Assembly: GCA_026389975.1 (NCBI GenBank)
Contig: JAPLGV010000100.1
Coordinates: 6,512 to 14,764, forward strand
Length of the DNA stretch: 8,253 bases
Source of the DNA: Chloroflexota bacterium
Lineage (GTDB): Bacteria > Chloroflexota > Anaerolineae > Anaerolineales > Villigracilaceae
Direction of reading: 5' to 3'
Shown piece after piece: positions 1-5,928 of the stretch. The notes beneath the pieces were generated by a model. That model did not search any database and was not told where the DNA came from. It was given only the letters and a program-made list of their open reading frames with translations. Made by a program: the position numbers and the translations under genes. The number at the start of each line of letters is the position of its first letter. Position 1 is the stretch's first letter.

Positions 1-191
1 CCGAGACGACCGCCCTGGGAGCGGCCTACGCGGCCGGGTTGGCGGTTGGGTTCTGGAAGGATTACGACGAACTGCGTGCCAACTGGGGCAAGGACAAGGA
101 ATGGAAACCGTCCATGCCTGTTGAGAAATGTAATACGCTCTATACGGGCTGGAAGAAAGCCGTAACGCGCACGTTTGATTGGATAGAATAA
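1..191 (+). CDS. glpK: Glycerol kinase, C-terminal end (5' truncated by window)
   Basis: The reading frame is open from base 3 and ends at TAA 189-191, giving about 62 C-terminal residues. It opens with ETTALGAAYAAGLAVGFW, the conserved end of the FGGY-family glycerol kinase C-terminal domain, which lies at the interface with the ATP-binding fold. The tail after it (DYDELRANW, then a lysine/tryptophan-rich end) is also typical of GlpK. The enzyme converts glycerol and ATP to sn-glycerol-3-phosphate in the cytoplasm. The active site lies upstream of the window and cannot be inspected. Only 31 bases separate its stop from the next start, and that gene is glycerol-3-phosphate dehydrogenase, so the two very likely form one operon with consecutive reactions. 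Another FGGY carbohydrate kinase is possible from so short a piece, but the neighbour makes GlpK by far the best call. Confidence 0.9.
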   Translation, partial: ETTALGAAYAAGLAVGFWKDYDELRANWGKDKEWKPSMPVEKCNTLYTGWKKAVTRTFDWIE

Positions 192-198
192 TTTTTTG

Positions 199-210
199 TA
201 GGGGCGCAGC
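199..210 (+). repeat. Half-site of a GGGGCG-type palindromic repeat in the glpK-glpD gap
   Basis: TAGGGGCGCAGC lies between glpK and glpD, preceded by a T-run (191-197). It shares the AGGGGCG core with the left arm of the palindrome after glpD (1694-1705). No matching right arm follows, so it looks like a decayed half of the same kind of short interspersed palindrome. It ends two bases before the glpD Shine-Dalgarno-like GGAAAG (212-217). The link to a repeat family is inference. Confidence 0.35.
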
Positions 211-222
211 TGGAAAGAAACC

Positions 223-1689
223 ATGAATCGACAAGACATCCTCACCTCCCTCAAGTCCCACTCACCCGCCGTGCTCATCGTCGGCGGCGGAATCAACGGC
301 GTCGGCACCTTCCGCGACCTGACCCTCCAGGGCGTGGACACCCTGCTCGTTGACCGCGGCGACTTCTGCTCCGGCGCATCGGCAGCCTCCTCACGCATGG
401 CTCACGGCGGCATCCGCTACCTCGAAAACGTGCGAGAAGCCGTGCAAGAACGCAACCGCATGATCCAGAACGCGCCCAGCCTGGTCCAGCCGCTGCCCAC
501 CACCATCCCCATCTTCAAGATCTTCTCCGGCCTGCTGAACGCCCCGCTCAAGTTCCTCGGTTGGCTGGAAAAGCCCTCCGAACGCGGCGGGTTGATTATC
601 AAAGTCGGGCTTATCTTCTACGACGCCTTTACCGGCAAAACCCGCGCCGTGCCGTGCCACGTCTTCGACGGGCACGCCAGCGCGCTGAAGAAATACCCGC
701 GCCTGAATCCCGGCATCCGCTACGCTGCCACCTATTACGATGGCATCCTCCTCTCGCCCGAACGCCTGACCCTCGAACTCCTGCTCGATGCAGAAAAAGA
801 AGGCGACCATGCCCGCGCCCTCAACTATGTCAGCCTGGTCGGGGTCATCTCCCCGCGCCTGATCGTTATCGCCGCCGGTCCCTGGATTGACGGAACCAAC
901 CGGACCCTTGGCCTGCCGACGCATTACGTTGGCCCGACCAAAGGTTCGCACCTGGTGCTCGATAACCCCGAACTGCGCGAAGCCATCGGCGACCACGAGT
1001 TCTTCTTCGAGAACAAAGACGGGCGTATCGTGCTCATCTTCCCGTTGTTCGACAAAGTGATGATCGGCACATCCGACTTGCCGATTGAAGACCCTGACTC
1101 TGCCCGCTGTACCGAAGAGGAAGTGGACTATTTCATCGAGATGGTGGGGCGCGTCTTCCCCGGCATCAAAGTCAGCCGCGAGCAGATCGTTTTCCGCTTC
1201 TCCGGCGTTCGCCCGCTGGCGTATACCAAAGCCATAAATGCTGGGCAGATCACGCGCGACCACCACATCCAGGAAGACAAACTGGGGAATATCCCGGTCT
1301 ACTCGCTGGTGGGCGGTAAATGGACCTCGTTCCGCGCTTTCTCCGAACAGGTGACCGACCGCGCCCTGGCTTTCCTCGACCTGCCGCGCAAAGCCGACAC
1401 GAAGTCCCTGCCCATCGGCGCGGGGAAAGATGCCGCGCCTATCAAAATCGATCCGCACTACACGCGCGGCGAAATCGCAGCCATGGCGAAGCGTGAGAAG
1501 ATTGTCCATCTCGACGACCTGCTCTTGCGCCGCACCCTGCTGGGCTACCTGGGGCAGCTCACCCGTCCGCTGGTGGAGGAACTGGCGAACGCCCTCGGCG
1601 ACACCCTGGGTTGGGACGGGTTGCGAAAAAAAACCGAGGTGGAGCGAGCAATCAAAATTCTGGCGGACAGGCACGGGGTCCAATTATGA
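223..1689 (+). CDS. glpD: Glycerol-3-phosphate dehydrogenase (FAD-dependent)
   Basis: This 488-residue protein is a membrane-associated flavoenzyme. It oxidises sn-glycerol-3-phosphate to dihydroxyacetone phosphate and passes electrons to the quinone pool. The FAD-binding Rossmann motif is GGGINGVG (residues 21-28). It is followed by the family signature around residues 48-67 (DFCSGASAASSRMAHGGIRYLE; E. coli has SGTSS and HGGLRYLE at these places). KGSHLVL (240-246), SGVRPL (327-332) and GGKWTSFR (364-371) line the flavin/substrate pocket in the family. Residues from about 410 to 488 form the helical DAO_C domain. ATG 223 is preceded by GGAAAG five bases upstream. Length is close to the usual 500 or so, but residues 200-215 are compacted: after NYVSLVG the chain goes almost directly to PRLIVIAAGPWID, so a beta-hairpin of roughly 20 residues seems missing. 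It follows glpK in one operon and ends at an intrinsic terminator. Confidence 0.95.
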   Translation: MNRQDILTSLKSHSPAVLIVGGGINGVGTFRDLTLQGVDTLLVDRGDFCSGASAASSRMAHGGIRYLENVREAVQERNRMIQNAPSLVQPLPTTIPIFKIFSGLLNAPLKFLGWLEKPSERGGLIIKVGLIFYDAFTGKTRAVPCHVFDGHASALKKYPRLNPGIRYAATYYDGILLSPERLTLELLLDAEKEGDHARALNYVSLVGVISPRLIVIAAGPWIDGTNRTLGLPTHYVGPTKGSHLVLDNPELREAIGDHEFFFENKDGRIVLIFPLFDKVMIGTSDLPIEDPDSARCTEEEVDYFIEMVGRVFPGIKVSREQIVFRFSGVRPLAYTKAINAGQITRDHHIQEDKLGNIPVYSLVGGKWTSFRAFSEQVTDRALAFLDLPRKADTKSLPIGAGKDAAPIKIDPHYTRGEIAAMAKREKIVHLDDLLLRRTLLGYLGQLTRPLVEELANALGDTLGWDGLRKKTEVERAIKILADRHGVQL

Positions 1690-1693
1690 ACCC

Positions 1694-1728
1694 GCAGGGG
1701 CGACCGCTGGTCGCCCCTGCTTTTTTTT
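1694..1728 (+). terminator. Intrinsic terminator of the glpK-glpD operon
   Basis: GCAGGGGCGACC (1694-1705) and GGTCGCCCCTGC (1709-1720) form a perfect 12-bp stem with a 3-base GCT loop, followed at once by eight Ts (1721-1728). It begins four bases after the glpD stop. The stem has the form of an AGGGGCG-type interspersed palindrome, so the terminator may be a recruited repeat copy (inference). Confidence 0.93.
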
Positions 1729-1730
1729 GA

Positions 1731-1739
1731 TGGTAAAAT
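1731..1739 (+). promoter_or_regulatory. Extended -10 promoter, probably giving a leaderless mRNA
   Basis: TGG-TAAAAT fits the extended -10 pattern TGnTATAAT with five of six hexamer matches. It lies just after the glpD terminator. No good -35 is seen at normal spacing (around 1711-1716), as is common for extended -10 promoters. Transcription would begin about seven bases downstream, at or next to the ATG at 1749, and no Shine-Dalgarno sequence is present between them. This suggests a leaderless transcript. Confidence 0.5.
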
Positions 1740-1748
1740 TCCATCCCT

Positions 1749-2384
1749 ATGGCTGACTCCCCTCTCTACAACATCACCTTCCTACGGCATGGCGAGTCGG
1801 TCGGTAACCTGGAAAACCGTTTCCAGGGACATGCCGACTTCCCGCTGACCGAGACTGGCCGTGTTCAGGCGCGCGCCCTGGCCGAACGCTGGCAAGCCGA
1901 GGGACGCGCCTTCGACCGGGTCTTTTCCAGCCCTCTCGCCCGCGCCCGCGAGACAGCGGAAATCGTCTGCGCGGCGCTGAACACGCCGCTCGAACTCGAC
2001 CCGGAATGGATGGAAATCAACAACGGCCTCCTGGCGGGGCTTAGTGATGAGGAAGCCAATCAAGCCGTCCCGCGCCCGCAGTACATGACCCCCTATACGC
2101 GCTTCGGGCGGACCGGCGAGAGCCGCTGGGAAGTGTACCTGCGCGCCGGGCGAGCCATCCAGCGCATCCTCGACCGCGCGCCGGGGTGTTACCTTGTGGC
2201 TGCGCACGGCGGCATCCTGAATATGACCATGTACGCCATCCTGGGCATTCCCATCCAGGCCGATTCCAGCGGGCCGCGTTTTATGTTCCACAACACCACC
2301 TTCGCCACGTTCACTTACGAGCCGGAACACCACAACTGGCGCATGTTGCATTTCGACCACCGCCCGCACTGGAAGGAAGATTGA
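1749..2384 (+). CDS. Histidine phosphatase (phosphoglycerate mutase-like) family protein
   Basis: This 211-residue cytoplasmic protein belongs to the histidine phosphatase superfamily, branch 1 (GpmB/CobC/PhoE-like). The phosphoacceptor motif is LRHGES, with R13-H14-G15. The phosphate pocket is continued by the SSPLARARETA segment (60-70), the likely acid/base residue is E89 in WMEINNG, and the second pocket histidine is H153 in VAAHGG. The full catalytic set is present and the length is normal. Such enzymes are cofactor-independent phosphatases or mutases acting on small phosphorylated metabolites; the substrate cannot be read from sequence. There is no SD before ATG 1749, consistent with the leaderless start proposed from the promoter just upstream. 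The stop is one base before the GTG of the next gene, so the two are probably co-transcribed. A true phosphoglycerate mutase is less likely, since those are usually longer and end differently. Confidence 0.88.
   Translation: MADSPLYNITFLRHGESVGNLENRFQGHADFPLTETGRVQARALAERWQAEGRAFDRVFSSPLARARETAEIVCAALNTPLELDPEWMEINNGLLAGLSDEEANQAVPRPQYMTPYTRFGRTGESRWEVYLRAGRAIQRILDRAPGCYLVAAHGGILNMTMYAILGIPIQADSSGPRFMFHNTTFATFTYEPEHHNWRMLHFDHRPHWKED
2371..2377 (+). promoter_or_regulatory. Shine-Dalgarno site deciding a GTG start
   Basis: GGAAGGA lies eight bases before GTG 2386, inside the last codons of the phosphatase gene. The in-frame ATG at 2395 would be 17 bases away, so this site favours the GTG start for the reductase. 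Confidence 0.6.
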
Positions 2385-2385
2385 C

Positions 2386-3483
2386 GTGGAAAAAATGAAC
2401 GTTCTGACATTCGGCGCGGGTGCCATCGGGACGTATATCGGCGGGTCGCTGGCCCTGACCGGCAACCGTGTGGTATTCGTGGAACAGCCCAAAGCGGTGG
2501 AAGAATTGCTTCACCGAGGGTTGGTTCTTAACCTGGCCGCAGACCATAGACGACAGACCACGGACGACCCATCGTCAGCGGTCTATCGTCCATCGTCGGT
2601 CGAATTCGTTTCCGACCTGGATGAAGCCTTGAACAGAGGCCCCTTCGATGTCGCCATTTTTGCTCTGAAATCCTTTGACACCGCCGCCGCACTGGATGGG
2701 ATGAGGCCCCACGCCGACCAACTCCCGCCCATCTTTTGTCTCTCCAACGGCGTGGACAACGAACCGACCCTCGCCGCCGTTCTGGGTGTGGACAAAGTCA
2801 TCGCCGGGACGGTCACCTCCTCGGTGGGACGCCGCGCCGTGGGCGACATCGTGCTGGAGCGTTTGCGCGGTGTTGGCGTGGCAGACAGGCATCCGCTCTC
2901 ATTGTTCGTAGCAGAGGCGCTCAACGCGGCAGGATTGAATGCCCATCTCTTCCTGCGCGCCGCCGACATGAAGTGGTCCAAGATGCTGACCAACCTGCCC
3001 ACCAACGCCACCGCCGCCATCCTGAACATGACCGCCGCGGAAGTGTTCGCCCACCCCGGCCTGTTCCAGCTGGAGATGCGCATGCTGCGCGAATCCCTGG
3101 CCGTGATGCGAGCCAACCGCCTCCGCGTGGTGGACCTGCCGCGCGTCCCCGTCCGGGCGCTGGCGCTGGGGACACGCCTGCCGGAGTTTGTCGCCCGCCC
3201 CTTGATGCTGAAAGCCGTCGGCGGGGGACGGGGCGGCAAGATGCCATCCTTCCACATTGACCTGCACTCGGGCCGCGGCAAGTCCGAAGTGGACTGGCTG
3301 AACGGCGCGGTCGTCCGTTACGGGGAAAAGGCGGGGGTGCCGACGCCGGTCAACAAACTGCTGACCGAGACTCTCCTGGCGCTCACCAAAGGCGAACTTC
3401 CCCTGGAAACTTATTCCCGTCAACCGGAGAAATTCATTTCCCTCGTTTCGACGCTCCGCGTCCGAACGCCTGGTGGACGCTAG
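2386..3483 (+). CDS. 2-dehydropantoate 2-reductase (ketopantoate reductase, ApbA/PanE) family protein with in-frame repeat insertion
   Basis: This 365-residue NAD(P)H-dependent reductase resembles PanE, which makes pantoate for coenzyme A. The N-terminal Rossmann fold starts with GAGAIG (10-15). ALKSFDT (93-99) and SNGVDN (120-125) are typical of the family. In the C-terminal helical domain, K196 (MKWSKMLTN) matches the catalytic lysine, and E301 in SEVDWLNGAVV matches the substrate-binding glutamate of E. coli PanE. The protein is longer than the usual 300 or so residues. Residues 51-72 are low-complexity (HRRQTTDD, PSSAVYRPSS) and are encoded by an imperfect palindrome, where family members normally have a short beta strand leading to a VTD-like motif (here VSDLDEAL). 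The last residues, 354-365, are encoded by small palindromic repeats and probably are not native. The GTG start is chosen because of its SD; ATG 2395 is an alternative. It is translationally close to the phosphatase gene. Many family members are paralogues of unknown substrate, so no symbol is given. Confidence 0.85.
   Translation: MEKMNVLTFGAGAIGTYIGGSLALTGNRVVFVEQPKAVEELLHRGLVLNLAADHRRQTTDDPSSAVYRPSSVEFVSDLDEALNRGPFDVAIFALKSFDTAAALDGMRPHADQLPPIFCLSNGVDNEPTLAAVLGVDKVIAGTVTSSVGRRAVGDIVLERLRGVGVADRHPLSLFVAEALNAAGLNAHLFLRAADMKWSKMLTNLPTNATAAILNMTAAEVFAHPGLFQLEMRMLRESLAVMRANRLRVVDLPRVPVRALALGTRLPEFVARPLMLKAVGGGRGGKMPSFHIDLHSGRGKSEVDWLNGAVVRYGEKAGVPTPVNKLLTETLLALTKGELPLETYSRQPEKFISLVSTLRVRTPGGR
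2540..2599 (+). repeat. Imperfect palindromic repeat inside the reductase coding sequence
   Basis: Arms 2540-2568 and 2571-2599 are separated by two bases. Over the central 25 positions (2544-2568 against 2571-2595) 19 match as reverse complements, and most of the mismatches are transitions that leave G-U pairs. The arms are built from units such as AGACGACAGACCACGGACGA against TCGTC, GGTCT, ATCGTCCATCG. It is read in frame as reductase residues 52-72. The form is that of an interspersed palindromic element rather than evolved protein sequence. Confidence 0.8.
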
Positions 3484-3521
3484 AGCGTCCAGGCTGGGGT
3501 CTCGACGCAGAGCATCGTGAC
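3445..3521 (+). repeat. Cluster of three short palindromes spanning the reductase stop codon
   Basis: Three adjacent hairpins are visible. First, GTTTCGACGC (3445-3454) with GCGTCCGAAC (3458-3467), 8 of 10 paired, loop TCC. Second, GCCT (3468-3471) plus GGACGCT (3475-3481) with AGCGTCC (3484-3490) plus AGGC (3491-3494); the TAG stop (3481-3483) lies in its tip. Third, GTCTCGACGC (3499-3508) with GCATCGTGAC (3512-3521), 8 of 10 paired, loop AGA. The first and third are diverged copies of one element (CTCGACGC-nnn-GCGTCGAG type). There is no T-tract, so these are repeats rather than a standard terminator. Confidence 0.75.
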
Positions 3522-3557
3522 CAGAAAACAACCAGAAACTTCTCGCCCGCATTTCTT

Positions 3558-3592
3558 AACCCTTCGTGTTCCTTTGTGCCAATAGTGGTTAA
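3558..3592 (+). repeat. CTTCGTGTTCCTTTGTG-type interspersed repeat before the nucleoside kinase
   Basis: The stretch AACCCTTCGTGTTCCTTTG (3558-3576) followed by TGCC and GTGGTTAA (3585-3592) has the form of a CTTCGTG/CTTTGTGG/TTAA repeat that I recall from intergenic regions of several environmental bacterial genomes. It fills most of the leader of the kinase gene and leaves no Shine-Dalgarno sequence before ATG 3599. Membership of a repeat family is from memory and not verified here. Confidence 0.45.
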
Positions 3593-3598
3593 TCTCCT

Positions 3599-5314
3599 AT
3601 GAACAATAAAATCCAACCCGTCACCCCACGCGATACTGTCGAAGTCCACCTGCCGGATGGACGCGTCCTTTCCGGGCCAAGGGGCGCAACCGCCGGGGAA
3701 TTCTTGCTGGCAGACCCCGGGTCCGGCCCCGCACCGCTGGTGGCCGCCATCGTCAACGGCGACTTGCGCGAGCTGACCTTCCCTATCCAAATGGATGCCA
3801 GCCTCTCCCCCATCAGCATGTCCGACGCCGACGGGGCACGCGTCTACCGCCGCTCGTTGACCTTCCTGCTGGAAACCGCTTTCGTGGCGCTCTTCCCGGA
3901 GGCCGTCCTCATCATTGACCATTCCATCTCGTCGGGCGGCTACTATTGCCACGTCAACGGACGCGCGGCGCTCGACCGGGCCGAACTCCAGCGGCTGGAA
4001 GCGGAAATGAAGCGGCTGGTGGATGCCAACCTGCCCTTCCTGCGCCGCGAAATCCCGGTGGCGGAGGCCATCGCCTATTTTGAGAAAGAGAACTATCCCG
4101 ATAAAGTCAGCCTGCTGCGGCACCGGCGCAAGCCCTACGTCACGCTTTACAGCCTCGGCGATCACATGGACTACCACCACGGCTACATGGTGCCCGCCAC
4201 CGGTTATTTGAAGTGGTTCGCCCTGAACCCGGCCGATAGCGGCTTCACCCTGCGCTACCCGCGCCGGCGCGCCCCCACCACCATCGCACCCATCGAAGAC
4301 TATCCCAAACTGATGGCTACCTTCCACCAGTACGGGCAATGGCTGGAACGTCTGGGCATTGACAACGTGGGGGCCTTGAACGATGCCATCGAAGGCGGGC
4401 GCAGCCGCGAGATCATCCTCGTGTCGGAGGCTCTGCACGAACAACGCATCACCTACATCGCCCGTCAGATTGCCCACCGCCGCAGGGAAGCGAGCATCGT
4501 GCTCATCTCCGGGCCCTCATCTTCTGGCAAGACCACCTTTTCGCGGCGGCTGGCCATCCAACTGCTGGCGCTGGGTCTTTCACCCTTAGCCCTCGAACTC
4601 GACAGTTATTTCGTTGACCGCGAGAAAACGCCGCTCGACGAAAAGGGCCAGTTCAACTTCGAGGCGCTGGAAGCCCTCAATCTCAACCAGCTTGGCGACC
4701 ACCTGACCCGTCTCATCGCCGGGGAGAGGGTGACTCTGCCGCGCTACGACTTCATGGCGGGACGACAGGAGACCGGCGATGCGGTGCAACTGACCCCCGA
4801 CCAGATCATCATCCTGGAAGGCATCCACGGGCTGGACCCCCGCCTGCTCCCCGGATCCTTGTCTGGCCGCGCCTTCCGCATCTATGGAGCGGCGCTGACG
4901 CAGCTCAACCTCGACCGCCACAACCGCGTCTCCACCGCCGACACGCGTCTCATCCGGCGCATCGTGCGGGACGCGCGCGAGCGCGGTTACACCGCCCAGC
5001 AGACGATTTCCCGCTGGGAATCGGTGCGGCGCGGCGAGGAACTGTACATCTTCCCCTACCAGGAAAACGCCGACGTAATGTTCAACTCGGCGCTGGTTTA
5101 TGAAATGTCGGCCCTCCAACCGCTGGCCGAGCCGCTCCTGCGCCAGGTGCCGCGCGGCACACCCGAATTCATCGAGGCCAAACGCCTGCTGGCTTTTCTC
5201 GAGTGGTTCCTGCCCGTGGATGCGGATTTGATTCCGGACAACTCGATCTTGCGCGAGTTCATTGGGGGCTCGATCTTGCAAGATTTCAAGATCTGGAAGC
5301 TTAGTTCCAAATGA
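3599..5314 (+). CDS. TGS-domain nucleoside (uridine) kinase, ThrRS-like N-terminal half fused to P-loop kinase
   Basis: This 571-residue cytoplasmic protein has three parts. Residues 14-75 form a TGS domain like that of threonyl-tRNA synthetase (VEVHLPDGR, then AAIVNGDLREL). Residues 80-215 resemble the ThrRS second additional (editing) domain: DHSISSGGYY (107-116) matches its HxxxH region, and LGDHMDYHHGYMVPATGYLKWF (186-207) matches the ThrRS stretch ending in HVPNT. The C-terminal half is a uridine kinase/phosphoribulokinase-type P-loop kinase: Walker A GPSSSGKTT (305-313), LELDSYFVD with D335 as likely catalytic base, PRYDF (381-385), ILEGIHG (405-411) and RLIRRIVRDAR (450-460). It ends with the family's IPDNSILREFIGGS motif plus a short unusual tail. 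It presumably phosphorylates uridine or a related nucleoside; the job of the ThrRS-like half is unknown. There is no SD before ATG 3599. Its stop overlaps the mntP start (ATGA, 5311-5314). Confidence 0.92.
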   Translation: MNNKIQPVTPRDTVEVHLPDGRVLSGPRGATAGEFLLADPGSGPAPLVAAIVNGDLRELTFPIQMDASLSPISMSDADGARVYRRSLTFLLETAFVALFPEAVLIIDHSISSGGYYCHVNGRAALDRAELQRLEAEMKRLVDANLPFLRREIPVAEAIAYFEKENYPDKVSLLRHRRKPYVTLYSLGDHMDYHHGYMVPATGYLKWFALNPADSGFTLRYPRRRAPTTIAPIEDYPKLMATFHQYGQWLERLGIDNVGALNDAIEGGRSREIILVSEALHEQRITYIARQIAHRRREASIVLISGPSSSGKTTFSRRLAIQLLALGLSPLALELDSYFVDREKTPLDEKGQFNFEALEALNLNQLGDHLTRLIAGERVTLPRYDFMAGRQETGDAVQLTPDQIIILEGIHGLDPRLLPGSLSGRAFRIYGAALTQLNLDRHNRVSTADTRLIRRIVRDARERGYTAQQTISRWESVRRGEELYIFPYQENADVMFNSALVYEMSALQPLAEPLLRQVPRGTPEFIEAKRLLAFLEWFLPVDADLIPDNSILREFIGGSILQDFKIWKLSSK

Positions 5315-5879
5315 ATTTCATCGAAATCTTTCTCATCGCCCTCAGCATGGCCATGGACGCCTTCGCCGTCTGTCTCGGCGCGGGGACACAGCAGCAAACC
5401 TCCGGTCCGCGGCCGACCTTCCGGCTGGCATTCCACTTCGGGCTGTTCCAGTTCCTGATGCCGGTGCTCGGCTGGTTTGCCGGTGTGACTATTGAGCACA
5501 CCATCGCCGCCTATGACCATTGGATCGCCTTCGGCTTGCTGGTTTTCGTGGGCGGGCGCATGGTCTACTCCGGATTCAATCCGGACGGGGATGCGCAGAA
5601 AAACGACCCATCCCATCCCGCGGCTGGACGTTGGTGCTGCTTTCGATTGCAGTCAGCATCGACGCGCTGGCGGTCGGTCTCAGTCTGGGGATCATCGGCG
5701 TGACCATCTGGATTCCGGCAGTGGTCATCGGCATCGTGACCGGGCTGGTCTCCTGGCTGGGCCTGCGGCTGGGGAATAAACTGGGCGAAAAGTTCGGCAA
5801 ACGGATGGAGCTCATCGGGGGAATTATCCTGATTCTGATCGGGGTCAGGATTTTGCTGGCGCACCTGTTAGGAATATAG
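5311..5879 (+). pseudogene. mntP: Manganese efflux pump MntP, frameshifted by a 5-bp tandem duplication
   Basis: The two halves of one MntP-family protein lie in different frames. The first frame (from ATG 5311) encodes MNFIEIFLIALSMAMDAFAV and onward, with the first conserved aspartate D16, and is homologous up to DPS (residues 99-101). It then runs out of frame to a TGA at 5701-5703. From base 5619 the third frame continues with RGWTLVLLSIAVSIDALAVG and the remaining membrane helices to the TAG at 5877-5879. CCCAT occurs twice in a row at 5607-5616. Removing one copy restores DPSRGW and gives a 187-residue protein, the normal MntP size, with the second conserved aspartate at D116. MntP is a six-helix inner-membrane pump exporting Mn2+. 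The start overlaps the kinase stop, and GGAAGC (5295-5300) could act as SD. As given, only a protein lacking the second half can be made. A real mutation, a slippage switch or an assembly error are all possible. Confidence 0.88.
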
Positions 5880-5891
5880 AGGGAAATTCCC

Positions 5892-5916
5892 AGCCCACTT
5901 GAAATCAAGCGGGGCT
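5892..5916 (+). terminator. Weak terminator-like hairpin after mntP
   Basis: AGCCC (5892-5896) pairs with GGGCT (5912-5916), and inside it CTTG (5898-5901) pairs with CAAG (5906-5909) around an AAAT loop. It lies 13 bases after the mntP stop. Only TT-G-T follows, so the T-tract is poor and the assignment is tentative. The candidate -35 box (5899-5904) lies inside this hairpin. Confidence 0.4.
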
Positions 5917-5928
5917 TTGTGCTACACT
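5899..5928 (+). promoter_or_regulatory. Candidate sigma-70 promoter for the phosphorylase gene
   Basis: TTGAAA (5899-5904, five of six to TTGACA) and TACACT (5923-5928, four of six to TATAAT) are separated by 18 bases. TG at 5920-5921 gives an extended -10. Transcription would start near 5935 and leave a leader of about 130 bases before ATG 6068. The -10 also forms the base of a 13-bp hairpin (5923-5957), which could act as an operator. Confidence 0.4.

Noticed and set aside
391..1683. Long open frame of 430 codons on the minus strand opposite glpD
   Set aside because: It is a shadow of glpD codon bias in a GC-rich gene. The translation shows no family motifs, and the plus strand has clear GlpD signatures throughout.
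2540..2599. CRISPR-like or protein-repeat explanation for the reductase insert
   Set aside because: There is a single palindrome with no spaced direct repeats, so it is not a CRISPR array. The encoded residues do not form a regular peptide repeat.
3434..4477. Minus-strand open frame of 347 codons opposite the reductase end and the nucleoside kinase
   Set aside because: It crosses a repeat-rich spacer and two well-supported plus-strand genes, and has low-complexity composition and no recognisable domain.
5520..5879. Separate small membrane protein gene starting at 5520
   Set aside because: Its first 33 residues are out-of-frame sequence of mntP; the rest is the C-terminal half of MntP. It is one frameshifted gene, not two.
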